Assembly (NCBI GenBank): GCA_030697975.1
Contig: JAUYOQ010000073.1
Coordinates: 1 to 10,343, forward strand
Length of the DNA stretch: 10,343 nucleotides
DNA from: Nitrosopumilaceae archaeon
GTDB lineage: Archaea > Thermoproteota > Nitrososphaeria > Nitrososphaerales > Nitrosopumilaceae
Direction of reading: 5' to 3'
Shown: in pieces, positions 1-6,503 of the stretch
Position numbering within the stretch: the stretch's first letter is position 1
Layout of the letters: each line of letters opens with the position of its first letter
Position numbers and translations under genes: made by a program
The notes under the pieces: generated by a model
What the model was told of the DNA's origin: nothing
What the model saw: the letters and a program-made list of their open reading frames with translations, nothing else
Databases searched by the model: none

Positions 1-428
1 TGGCACAAGAAAACAAGGATATTGCGCTTGAAGAGTTGGCTGGAAAGAAGCCAGAAGAAGGCGGATGCCTTATTGCTACTGCAACATTTGGCTCTGAGCT
101 TGCACCTCAAGTCCAGTTCTTGCGAGAAATAAGGGATAATACCGTCCTTAGCACACAGTCTGGCACATCATTTATGACTACCTTCAACACATTCTACTAT
201 TCCTTTAGTCCAACTGTAGCTGATCTAGAAAGACAGAATCCAGTATTCAAAGAAACTGTAAAGGTTGCAATAACTCCATTGCTATCATCATTGTCATTGT
301 TACAATATGTTGACATTGATTCAGAAGCTGAGATGCTAGGATATGGAATTGGAATCATACTACTAAATGTTGGAATGTATTTTGTAGCACCAGCACTGAT
401 AATATTCAAGATAAGGAATAGAAAGTAA
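1..428 (+). CDS. CFI-box C-terminal membrane protein, 5' partial
   Basis: The reading frame is already open at the window edge (first full codon at 3), so the TTG at 36 is probably an internal codon and the gene begins upstream. About 141 codons are visible before the TAA at 426-428. The segment GGCLIATATFGSELAPQVQ, followed by LREIRD and a SGTSFM stretch, is the hallmark of the CFI-box-CTERM region that recurs at the C-termini of many thaumarchaeal surface proteins; this is family recognition from memory. Downstream come a conserved-looking FYYSFSP segment, a hydrophobic stretch (VKVAITPLLSSLSLL), and a clear C-terminal membrane segment (GIGIILLNVGMYFVAPALII) ending in a basic KIRNRK tail, which fits membrane anchoring. 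The N-terminal domain that would define a function lies outside the window, so no specific role is assigned. It converges with the minus-strand gene ending at 465. Confidence 0.75.
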   Translation, partial: AQENKDIALEELAGKKPEEGGCLIATATFGSELAPQVQFLREIRDNTVLSTQSGTSFMTTFNTFYYSFSPTVADLERQNPVFKETVKVAITPLLSSLSLLQYVDIDSEAEMLGYGIGIILLNVGMYFVAPALIIFKIRNRK

Positions 429-464
429 TTTTTGCAGAAAACATCATACGAGTAACTGATCTGA

Positions 465-746
465 TTATCCTTTTTCAATTTCTATCTCATCATTGATTAT
501 TTCTGTGTGAGTTATCTTGTGCTGTTTTTCTATGACAGACTGGATAAAGTCTGTAAACTCTTCAACCTGTCCTTGATCCTTTAGCAGTATGCTGTGGGCA
601 GACTTGTCTTTTAGCCCGACAATGATTTCGTTTTCAATTACATCCAATATTTCGGTGATAAAAGTCTCGCTTCCATCTTTTATGAAAAGCAGACTTGCCA
701 GTTTTCGTGCTTCGTATTTGTCAATACAGCTAAATTTTTTCTTCAT
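465..746 (-). CDS. Small acidic protein of unknown function, coupled to trpS
   Basis: A 93-residue protein whose ATG (744-746) shares one base with the trpS stop codon (746-748), a TAATG arrangement typical of translational coupling. It therefore very likely sits second in a trpS operon. I do not recognise the family. The sequence is charged, with a basic N-terminus (MKKKFSCIDKYEARK), one central hydrophobic stretch (ENEIIVGL) and an acidic C-terminus (IINDEIEIEKG). No membrane segment, signal peptide, zinc motif or helix-turn-helix is evident, and the alternating helix/strand feel suggests a compact cytosolic domain. Coupling to trpS implies coordinated expression but does not prove a translational role. 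The plus-strand frame over part of it (589-813) looks like a shadow. Coding status is supported by the overlap and the coherent composition; function is unknown. Confidence 0.7.
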   Translation of the reverse strand: MKKKFSCIDKYEARKLASLLFIKDGSETFITEILDVIENEIIVGLKDKSAHSILLKDQGQVEEFTDFIQSVIEKQHKITHTEIINDEIEIEKG

Positions 747-1855
747 TAATCTTCAAGCAAGTATTTGTCTAACTTGTCTCTTGCTTTTTCACGCTTTTCC
801 TGGTGTACTTTGAGGAACTGGTTTATCTTTTCAATAAGAATTGCCTTTAGCTCACCTGATAGCATCTTGCCTGACTTGTAGTCGTCATAGATTTTTTTCA
901 GCTTGGCATCATCTGGCTCAAAGAAAATCCTGAGATACTGGTATGATACATCAATGTCTGGATTTCCGCCTTTTTTTCTGTGTTCTTCAATGTCTGGCTG
1001 TCCTCCAGAAAACGCATACTTGTTTACCTTCTTTTTTACAACCTCTGGCGAATCTGTTGTGTAAATTGTGGTCGTCTCCTCAGAGGCAGACATTTTTCCT
1101 CTAGGCCCTTCAAGCGATGGTATCATGATGTTGTGAATCAAGGCAGGCTTTATCTTTCCAATTTTTGGTGCAACATCACGTGTTATTCTAAAGTGTGGGT
1201 CTTGGTCAACACCTAAGGGTATCAGAACCGGCTTGTCTTCAAGAAAGCATGGCGCTGACTGGAGCGCTGTATAAAAAATCATGCCGGCGTTTGTCTCGTT
1301 TGTAAAACCAAAGACTGCTTTTGTGTTTGAGAAATTGATCTTTTTTGCAACCTGTGCTGCAATTGGATAAAGTGTCTTTATGTTTTTTGTATCAATTATG
1401 ATTTTTGTATTCTCTGGCTTGAATCCAAGTACAATAAAGTCAAGTGCGTTTTCATTTGCAAAAAGCCTTGTTTCCTCAAGTGTCATGTTTTGCTTTGAAT
1501 AGAACTTTTCATCATCTGTTAGCTGAAAATACATGTTAACATCAAACTTTTCCTGTAGCCATTTTGCAAAGACCCAAGGCACCAGATGCCCAATATGCGT
1601 ATGTCCTGAAGGACCACGTCCAGTATAGAGGAAAAATTTCTTTCCTTTCTCATAATCATCAAGGATTCGGCCAAGGTCTCGATGGGAGAAAAAAATTCCC
1701 CTTCGTAACATAAAGTGTGATTCGCCAGTCAGCTTTTCGATTCGCTGTAAGAGTTGTTTTGAAATTTTTTCAGTCCCAAACTGTTTTATCAGCTTGTCAT
1801 AATCTATTTCGCCTTCTACATGCCACGGTGTTACAATAAAGTCATCAGTAGGCAT
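746..1855 (-). CDS. trpS: Tryptophanyl-tRNA synthetase (archaeal/eukaryotic type)
   Basis: A 369-residue class I synthetase that charges tRNA-Trp with tryptophan in the cytosol. The N-terminus (FIVTPWHVEGEIDYDKLIKQ) is the signature opening of archaeal/eukaryotic TrpRS. The HIGH-class motif is HTHIGH at residues 85-90, preceded by TGRGPSG; LGVDQDPHFR lies near 214-223; and the KMSKS-class loop is KMSAS at 254-258. The length is normal for the archaeal enzyme, and the helical C-terminal part carries the anticodon-binding region. The ATG at 1855 is supported by a TATA-like TTTTTAAA (1884-1877) centred 25.5 bases upstream, which implies a leaderless message. It is divergent from pheS, apparently sharing that box, and its stop overlaps the start of a 93-residue partner. 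Its substrate, tRNA-Trp(CCA), is encoded about 8 kb away in the same window. No missing catalytic motif was seen. Confidence 0.97.
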   Translation of the reverse strand: MPTDDFIVTPWHVEGEIDYDKLIKQFGTEKISKQLLQRIEKLTGESHFMLRRGIFFSHRDLGRILDDYEKGKKFFLYTGRGPSGHTHIGHLVPWVFAKWLQEKFDVNMYFQLTDDEKFYSKQNMTLEETRLFANENALDFIVLGFKPENTKIIIDTKNIKTLYPIAAQVAKKINFSNTKAVFGFTNETNAGMIFYTALQSAPCFLEDKPVLIPLGVDQDPHFRITRDVAPKIGKIKPALIHNIMIPSLEGPRGKMSASEETTTIYTTDSPEVVKKKVNKYAFSGGQPDIEEHRKKGGNPDIDVSYQYLRIFFEPDDAKLKKIYDDYKSGKMLSGELKAILIEKINQFLKVHQEKREKARDKLDKYLLED

Positions 1856-1876
1856 TCATTTTGACTTAGATTAAGG

Positions 1877-1884
1877 TTTAAAAA
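1877..1884. promoter_or_regulatory. Shared bidirectional TATA box for trpS and pheS
   Basis: TTTAAAAA reads as TTTTTAAA on the other strand and includes the perfect palindrome TTTAAA. Its centre (1880.5) lies 25.5 bases from the trpS ATG at 1855 and 26.5 bases from the TTG at 1907 on the pheS side. Archaeal TATA boxes lie roughly 26 bases upstream of the transcription start, so one element could direct leaderless transcription both ways. That a single TBP site serves both genes is inference. Confidence 0.6.
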
Positions 1885-1906
1885 GTCTTTTTAGAACTTG
1901 GTAATA

Positions 1907-3337
1907 TTGTCACAAGTTCTTCATCCTATTGAAAAAAAAATCATTAATGCCTTAAAGGAAACAGAAAAACTCAACATCGAAGAACTTGAACAAAAAACGA
2001 ATCTTTCATCTGATCAGGTGCGACGTGGAATTGAATGGCTAAAGCTAAAAGGACTAGCTGATATTATCGAATCACAAGAAACTAAACACAAGCTTAGCTC
2101 TGCTGGATCTGAAGTGCTCAAAAGTGGTTTGCCTGAAAGAAAACTAGTCAACCTGTTAAATGAAGGGCCAAAGACATTTGATGAGGCAAAACAGTCGTTA
2201 TCAGAATCAGATTTTCATGCAGCAATAGCCAACGCAAAAAGAAATGACTGGATACAAATTGAAAAAGATGACTCTACTACAAAAATTTCACTTAAAGTGC
2301 AAGACCCGCCATCATCTGCTGAGGAAAAAGTTCTCCAAGAGATAAACCAGGGAAACTTTGATCAAAATGCGTTATATCATGATCAAAATCAGCACGAAAA
2401 ACTTGTCGGCTATTTTCGTCTAAAAAAGCTTGGTCTCATTGAGGAGATTGTTAAAAAATCAAAAACAGTTTCATTAACTGAAAAGGCAAAAGATATCGAT
2501 ACAAGCGAAAAGGGTCTTGCAGAAATTGATGTAGAGGCAGCAATTCCAGCTACATTTGTTGCAAGAGCCCACCCACTAAAGGAAGTGATAAACGAGATTC
2601 GTGAAATTTTTACAAGCCTTGGATTTACCGAGGTGCTTGGAAACTTTACGCAGCCAAGCTTTTGGAACTTTGATGCACTTTTTACCCCACAGGATCATCC
2701 GGCAAGGGAAATGCAGGATACATTTTACATCAAAGGCTATACATCTGACAAAGTTGCAAGCCCAGCCCAGATAAGGCAGGTATCAAAATCGCACAAGCTT
2801 GGATGGCGATACAACTGGAACATAGAAGAAGCAAAGAAGATGGTCCTGCGAACCCACACAACATGTGTTACAATAAAGTATCTTGCAGACCAAAAACCAG
2901 ATGAGGCAAGAATATTTTCATTAGGTCGAGTCTTTCGAAACGAAAAGGTAAGCTACAAACATCTAGCAGAATTCAACCAGGTTGAAGGAATTGTTGTTGG
3001 AAAAGATGTGACACTTAGAGACCTTATGGGACTACAGCAAGAGTTTTACCGCAAGATGGGTCTGCCAAAGGTAAAGTTTTGGCCAACATTTTTTCCATAC
3101 ACTGAGCCATCACTGCAAAGCATGGTTTACAACGAAAGACTTGGAAAATGGGTTGAGCTGTTTGGCATGGGAATTTTCAGACCCGAAGTTACAAAGCCAC
3201 TTGGCATCACAAAACCAGTTCTTGCATGGGGTGGGGGAATAGAACGCATTGCGATGCTAAAATATGGATTAGATGATGTAAGAGAATTTTACAACAATAA
3301 TCTTGGTTGGCTGAGGACTGCAATACAATGCCAGTAG
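1907..3337 (+). CDS. pheS: Phenylalanyl-tRNA synthetase alpha subunit
   Basis: The catalytic alpha subunit of the (alpha-beta)2 class II PheRS, about 476 residues from the chosen start. The first roughly 190 residues form the winged-helix-like, tRNA-contacting N-terminal region typical of archaeal/eukaryotic enzymes (two HTH-like units, e.g. SSDQVRRGIEWLKLKGLAD). The catalytic core shows the motif 1 area (FTQPSFWNFDALFTPQDHPA, then EMQDTFY), LRTHTT, motif 2 (FRNEKVSYKHLAEFNQVEG) and motif 3 (GGGIERIAMLKYG). A TTG at 1898 would add three residues, but it lies only about 17 bases from the TATA centre, probably upstream of the transcript start. The TTG at 1907 gives MSQVLHPIEK and matches the promoter spacing, so I prefer it. 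No in-frame ATG occurs near either. It overlaps pheT by 10 bases, and the pair is surely cotranscribed. Confidence 0.95.
   Translation: MSQVLHPIEKKIINALKETEKLNIEELEQKTNLSSDQVRRGIEWLKLKGLADIIESQETKHKLSSAGSEVLKSGLPERKLVNLLNEGPKTFDEAKQSLSESDFHAAIANAKRNDWIQIEKDDSTTKISLKVQDPPSSAEEKVLQEINQGNFDQNALYHDQNQHEKLVGYFRLKKLGLIEEIVKKSKTVSLTEKAKDIDTSEKGLAEIDVEAAIPATFVARAHPLKEVINEIREIFTSLGFTEVLGNFTQPSFWNFDALFTPQDHPAREMQDTFYIKGYTSDKVASPAQIRQVSKSHKLGWRYNWNIEEAKKMVLRTHTTCVTIKYLADQKPDEARIFSLGRVFRNEKVSYKHLAEFNQVEGIVVGKDVTLRDLMGLQQEFYRKMGLPKVKFWPTFFPYTEPSLQSMVYNERLGKWVELFGMGIFRPEVTKPLGITKPVLAWGGGIERIAMLKYGLDDVREFYNNNLGWLRTAIQCQ
3313..3317 (+). promoter_or_regulatory. Possible Shine-Dalgarno for pheT
   Basis: GAGGA lies inside the 3' end of pheS, ten bases before the ATG at 3328. 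It is one of the few plausible ribosome-binding sites in the window, and it sits at an internal operon start, where archaea with leaderless first genes tend to use them. It favours ATG 3328 over the upstream in-frame TTG at 3307. Confidence 0.45.
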
Positions 3338-4962
3338 TAACACTATACCTTGATAGACTGCAAAGACTGGTTGGCAAAACAAGCAAAGAAAAAATAATTT
3401 CTACCCTGCCATTTCTTGGACTTGACATCGAAGAGCAGACAGACCAGTACATTCGCGTAGAGTACAGCCCAAACAGGCCAGATTATGCAACAGATTTTGG
3501 AATCGCAGCAGGACTTCAGGGCCTTTTAGGAATAAAAAAAGGACTAGTCAAACTTGATGTAAAAAGAGGACCTTACCAGCTAAAGGCAGACCAATCAGTA
3601 AGAAAAGTACGCCCATATGTTACAGCAATTGTTGCAAAAAACGGAAATCTAGACAATGAAACAATAAGACAGCTAATCACACTTCAAGAGGATCTTCACT
3701 TTGGAATTGGAAGGAACAGGAAAAAATCCTCAATTGGCATTCATGATTTAGATAAAATCGAGTTTCCAATACGTTACACAACTGCCACAAAAGAGCACAG
3801 ATTTGTTCCACTAGGCTCAGAAACTGAAAGTACCATATCTGACATACTGCAAAACACCGAAGCTGGCTTGCAATACGGAAAGCTGCTTGAAAACGCAGAA
3901 GCCATGCCAATAATTCTAGATGCAAAAGGAAATACAATCTCATTTCCACCAATAATTAATTCTGCACTGACAACAGTTTCATCATCAACAAAAAATCTTC
4001 TAGTTGAAGTTACAGCAACTGACAAAAATACTGCCGAAGATACATTATCAGTTGTAGCTGCAACTCTGCAAAATGCTGGATTTTTACTAACTTCAGTACA
4101 AATTTCAGGGGCAAACAACACAACACCCTTACTTAAAACAAAAAAAATGAATCTTGGCGTGGAACTGACAAACAAGATTCTTGGTCTAAAGATGTCATCA
4201 TCTGTCATCGCAACTGCATTAAAAAAATGTAGACTAGATGCACTGCCAAAAAGAAATAACATTTCTTGTACAATCCCAAGATTTCGATTTGACATACTTG
4301 GACCAATGGATCTAATTGAAGAGGTTGCACTAGGTTATGGAATTGAAAATCTAAAACCAACTCTTCCACAATCGTCTGCAGTTGGACAAAAAAACATTGT
4401 AACCAAACAGCTTGACTTGCTAAGCAAAATCATGGTAGGCCTTGGATTTACCGAAGCGCTAAACTCTAGCCTTGTTAGCAAAAACATTCAGTATGGTATG
4501 ACAAATCGAGACTCGTTTGGCTTTATCCAAGTTGTTGAGTCAAAAAGCCAGGAACATACAATTCTTCGCGATATGTTGCTTCCAAGCATGCTTGATACTC
4601 TATCAAGAAATGTACATGAACAATATCCACAAAAATTATTTGAAATTGGAACAGTCTTTTCTGCTGATGATCCAATAAAAGAAGAGATCTCTTTGTGTTG
4701 TATCAGTGCACACAAAGACGCAAATTATTCAGAGATAAAATCAATTCTTCAGTCAACACTAAAAACAGGATTTAACATAGAGTGTGAAACAAAGACATCA
4801 ACTCATTTCTGTTTTGCAAAAGGAAAAACTGCAGATGTAATTGCAAAAAACTCAAAGATTGGTGCAATTGGTGAGATTGATCCTGCGATAGTTGAGAACT
4901 TTAAGCTGCGTATGCCTGTTGTGGCATTTGAGATAAAACTATCTGGGTTAATATTCAACTAA
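3328..4962 (+). CDS. pheT: Phenylalanyl-tRNA synthetase beta subunit
   Basis: The structural/editing beta subunit of PheRS, 544 residues from ATG 3328, a normal length for the archaeal form, which lacks the extra N-terminal tRNA-binding domain of bacterial PheT. MPVVTLYLDRLQRLVG is a typical archaeal beta-subunit opening, and EYSPNRPDYATDFGIAAGLQ is the conserved B1 signature. The middle (about residues 85-260) covers the B3/B4 editing region, including FGIGRNRKKSSIGIHDLDKI. B5 contains RFRFDILGPMDLIEEVALGYG, and the C-terminal catalytic-like domain ends with IGEIDPAIVENF. A longer frame from TTG 3307 is open, but ATG 3328 has a GAGGA ten bases upstream and gives the expected N-terminus. The start overlaps the last ten bases of pheS, so translation is probably coupled and the subunits are made in balance. 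Confidence 0.96.
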   Translation: MPVVTLYLDRLQRLVGKTSKEKIISTLPFLGLDIEEQTDQYIRVEYSPNRPDYATDFGIAAGLQGLLGIKKGLVKLDVKRGPYQLKADQSVRKVRPYVTAIVAKNGNLDNETIRQLITLQEDLHFGIGRNRKKSSIGIHDLDKIEFPIRYTTATKEHRFVPLGSETESTISDILQNTEAGLQYGKLLENAEAMPIILDAKGNTISFPPIINSALTTVSSSTKNLLVEVTATDKNTAEDTLSVVAATLQNAGFLLTSVQISGANNTTPLLKTKKMNLGVELTNKILGLKMSSSVIATALKKCRLDALPKRNNISCTIPRFRFDILGPMDLIEEVALGYGIENLKPTLPQSSAVGQKNIVTKQLDLLSKIMVGLGFTEALNSSLVSKNIQYGMTNRDSFGFIQVVESKSQEHTILRDMLLPSMLDTLSRNVHEQYPQKLFEIGTVFSADDPIKEEISLCCISAHKDANYSEIKSILQSTLKTGFNIECETKTSTHFCFAKGKTADVIAKNSKIGAIGEIDPAIVENFKLRMPVVAFEIKLSGLIFN

Positions 4963-4971
4963 ATACTAGAT

Positions 4972-5146
4972 AGTTGTGCCCAAAGTAGAGCATGCACGCA
5001 GACGGATTAGAATGACGATGATCGTATTCGATTGCAATGATTTCTAATTCACCCAGGTGTGCAACATGGGCAACCCCGGTCTCAGAACCAAACGAGGCCA
5101 GTGGCTAAAACCTATGACTTTGTGTGAGTCAGAACCGGGGGACATT
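4972..5146 (+). ncRNA. Candidate structured RNA of unknown family between pheT and EVE gene
   Basis: The 228 bases between pheT and the next gene hold no convincing ORF but are visibly richer in G+C than their surroundings and fold locally. Helices read by eye: 4975-4979 with 4994-4998 (one G-U); 5004-5012 with 5042-5050 (nine pairs, one G-U), containing an inner 5019-5024/5029-5034 stem; 5052-5055/5067-5070 plus 5058-5060/5064-5066; and a seven-pair GC-rich stem, 5074-5080 with 5134-5140, that closes two hairpins (5096-5099/5103-5106 and 5115-5119/5127-5131), i.e. a three-way junction. T-rich sequence (5145-5150) follows the closing stem. TATA-like A/T stretches at 4948-4966 could start it. 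I found no SRP, RNase P, 5S or tRNA signature. Ends and strand are uncertain; plus is inferred from the T-rich tail and the direction of neighbouring genes. Confidence 0.45.
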
Positions 5147-5160
5147 TTATTAAAATCAAA

Positions 5161-5170
5161 AAATAAAATA
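5161..5170 (+). promoter_or_regulatory. TATA-like box for the EVE-domain gene
   Basis: AAATAAAATA is centred 25.5 bases before the ATG at 5191, the archaeal TATA-to-start spacing expected for a leaderless message. It suggests the EVE gene has its own promoter after the putative structured RNA. The A-richness of the region lowers certainty. Confidence 0.4.
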
Positions 5171-5190
5171 GTTATTCTAGCTGAAAATCA

Positions 5191-5610
5191 ATGATGGTAA
5201 ATTACTGGCTTGTAAAGCAAGAGCCTACAAGTTACAGCTTTGAAACGCTAGAAAAGGAAGGCAAGGCTGTCTGGGATGGCGTTCACAACAATTTAGCGCT
5301 AAAACACATCAATGGCATGAAAAAAGGAGATCAGGCATTTTTTTACCATTCTGGCGATGAAAAGCAAATAGTAGGAATACTTGAGGTAATTTCAAACCCA
5401 TATCCAAACCCAAAAGAAAAAGACAAGCGATTTGTAGTTGTCGATGTTAAACACAAAAAGCGACTAAAAAGACCAGTCACTTTAGCTGAAATAAAAAAAG
5501 AAAAAAAATTCAAAGACTGGGAGCTGTTACGAATCTCAAGACTGTCTGTTATGCCAGTGCCAAAAGAAATCTGGGATGAAATACTAGAGAAATCACAGAA
5601 AGATTCCTGA
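5191..5610 (+). CDS. EVE domain protein
   Basis: A 139-residue single-domain protein of the EVE family (thymocyte nuclear protein 1-like, PUA-related fold). Diagnostic segments are NYWLVKQEPTSYSFETL at the N-terminus, VWDGVHNNLALKHINGMKKG, QAFFYHSGDEKQIVGI and the YPNP turn, and the final helix ends in MPVPKEIWDEIL. The fold is known to bind modified bases in nucleic acid, so a role in recognising modified DNA or RNA is plausible, but the ligand cannot be read here. Two adjacent ATGs (5191 and 5194) are possible; 5191 fits the upstream TATA-like box slightly better. The length matches complete bacterial and archaeal EVE proteins. It follows the candidate structured RNA by about 45 bases, which need not mean a functional link. 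Confidence 0.9.
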   Translation: MMVNYWLVKQEPTSYSFETLEKEGKAVWDGVHNNLALKHINGMKKGDQAFFYHSGDEKQIVGILEVISNPYPNPKEKDKRFVVVDVKHKKRLKRPVTLAEIKKEKKFKDWELLRISRLSVMPVPKEIWDEILEKSQKDS

Positions 5611-5625
5611 GATAATCGGTTTATT

Positions 5626-5634
5626 GATATATAT
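5626..5634 (+). promoter_or_regulatory. TATA-like box for the RAM-domain gene
   Basis: GATATATAT lies about 23 bases (centre to A of ATG) before the start at 5653, in the 42-base gap after the EVE gene. It is consistent with an independent, leaderless promoter. Confidence 0.4.
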
Positions 5635-5652
5635 GATATTTTTACTAAAATC

Positions 5653-5892
5653 ATGGCAACTGCCTATGTTTTAATAAACTGCGAACTAGGTTCAGAAGAG
5701 GCAATCATACAACAGCTAAAGAGCCTCGAAGGGGTCAAAGAAGTCCATGGAACTTTTGGAGCATACGACATCTTGGCAAAAATTGAATCTCCAACAGTTG
5801 AATCACTGCGTGAAACAATAACATGGAAGATTCGCAAAATTGAGAAGATTCGCTCTACTTTGACTTTGATGGGCATAGAAGGCCAATCTTAA
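5653..5892 (+). CDS. Stand-alone Lrp/AsnC ligand-binding (RAM) domain protein
   Basis: A 79-residue protein matching only the C-terminal RAM/effector domain of Lrp/AsnC regulators, with no DNA-binding helix-turn-helix. The pattern AYVLINCELGSEEAIIQQL, then EGVKEVHGTFGAYDILAKIE and RKIEKIRSTLTLMGIE, is the characteristic beta-alpha-beta-beta-alpha-beta domain, including the GAYD turn where effector and oligomer contacts form. Such stand-alone domains oligomerise and can bind amino acids or modulate full-length Lrp partners; which applies here cannot be read from sequence. The length shows it is complete rather than a truncated Lrp, and the stretch just upstream carries a promoter-like box rather than remnants of an HTH. 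The start at ATG 5653 is clear. Confidence 0.9.
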   Translation: MATAYVLINCELGSEEAIIQQLKSLEGVKEVHGTFGAYDILAKIESPTVESLRETITWKIRKIEKIRSTLTLMGIEGQS

Positions 5893-5910
5893 AATCCTCT
5901 TTTTCTTGTT

Positions 5911-6477
5911 ATGCTTTTGCATTTTATTTTCGTAATAAAAGATTCTGATCTAGGCAAAAGGGACAAAGAGTTTGACTATGTAAAACAAATGGCGCAGTTT
6001 TACAAGATTTGGATAAAAAATAACTTTTCAAAAGACTTTGATGTGCAGTGCGACGAGATGATAACAAAGCCTCGTGGATTATTTAACAAACTTGACACTA
6101 CAACACTGCTAAAAGATCACAGAGACCGCGGTGAGGATATCTATCATTTTTACTTGTGCCACTTTAGGCCGCTATGGACTGACTGTACCTGTGAGGGGTA
6201 TCATGCAGAAAATTTTGGAATGATCTGGTGGCAACCTCAAAAAGATCACAATGAATTACTATTTTTGGCAGAAAAAAACTGTACTACAGTCTCACATGAA
6301 CTAGCACATGAACTGCTACGACAAGGCAGAGACAAAAATTATGTTGATGCAGTACATGATGTTTGGACAAAACACACATTTGCTAATTTGCCATTTGAAA
6401 AATACGACAAAGATTTTAAAAAAACAAACACAGATCCACTTTTTCTAACGCTGGACACATCAAGTTTTAAACAATAA
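5911..6477 (+). CDS. Unrecognised protein with HExxH zinc-binding motif
   Basis: A 188-residue protein I cannot place in a named family. Its key feature is TTVSHELAHELLRQG: H129-E130 and H133 form an HExxH motif in a predicted helix, the signature of zincin metallopeptidases. H149/D150 (DAVHDVW) lie 16-17 residues later and could supply a third ligand, but the spacing is not that of a classic family I can name. Five cysteines (47, 83, 92, 94, 124), including a CTC pair, and an aromatic stretch (FGMIWWQPQ) stand out. There is no signal peptide; the short hydrophobic start (LLHFIFVIK) looks like a first beta strand, so it is probably cytosolic. The ATG at 5911 is used; a TATA-like TTAAAAT (5889-5895) sits 25 bases before an in-frame TTG at 5917, so a start two residues later is possible. 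Peptidase activity is inference from the motif alone. Confidence 0.75.
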   Translation: MLLHFIFVIKDSDLGKRDKEFDYVKQMAQFYKIWIKNNFSKDFDVQCDEMITKPRGLFNKLDTTTLLKDHRDRGEDIYHFYLCHFRPLWTDCTCEGYHAENFGMIWWQPQKDHNELLFLAEKNCTTVSHELAHELLRQGRDKNYVDAVHDVWTKHTFANLPFEKYDKDFKKTNTDPLFLTLDTSSFKQ

Positions 6478-6503
6478 AAATTTTAGAATGTATCTATGAA
6501 AAT

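Noticed and set aside
980..1216. Plus-strand ORF of 78 codons inside trpS
   Set aside because: Antisense shadow of a strongly supported gene; composition is cysteine/arginine/tryptophan-rich with no recognisable domain.
3774..4295. 173-codon minus-strand ORF inside pheT
   Set aside because: Lies wholly antisense to the pheT editing domain; Ser/Val/Phe-rich shadow translation with no motif or promoter.
5074..5144. Single-hairpin H/ACA guide RNA, because GACA follows the closing stem
   Set aside because: The pocket geometry is wrong: the 5' side leaves no free guide strand if CTCA pairs with TGAG, and no clear kink-turn or K-loop lies above the pocket. Kept only as an unassigned RNA.
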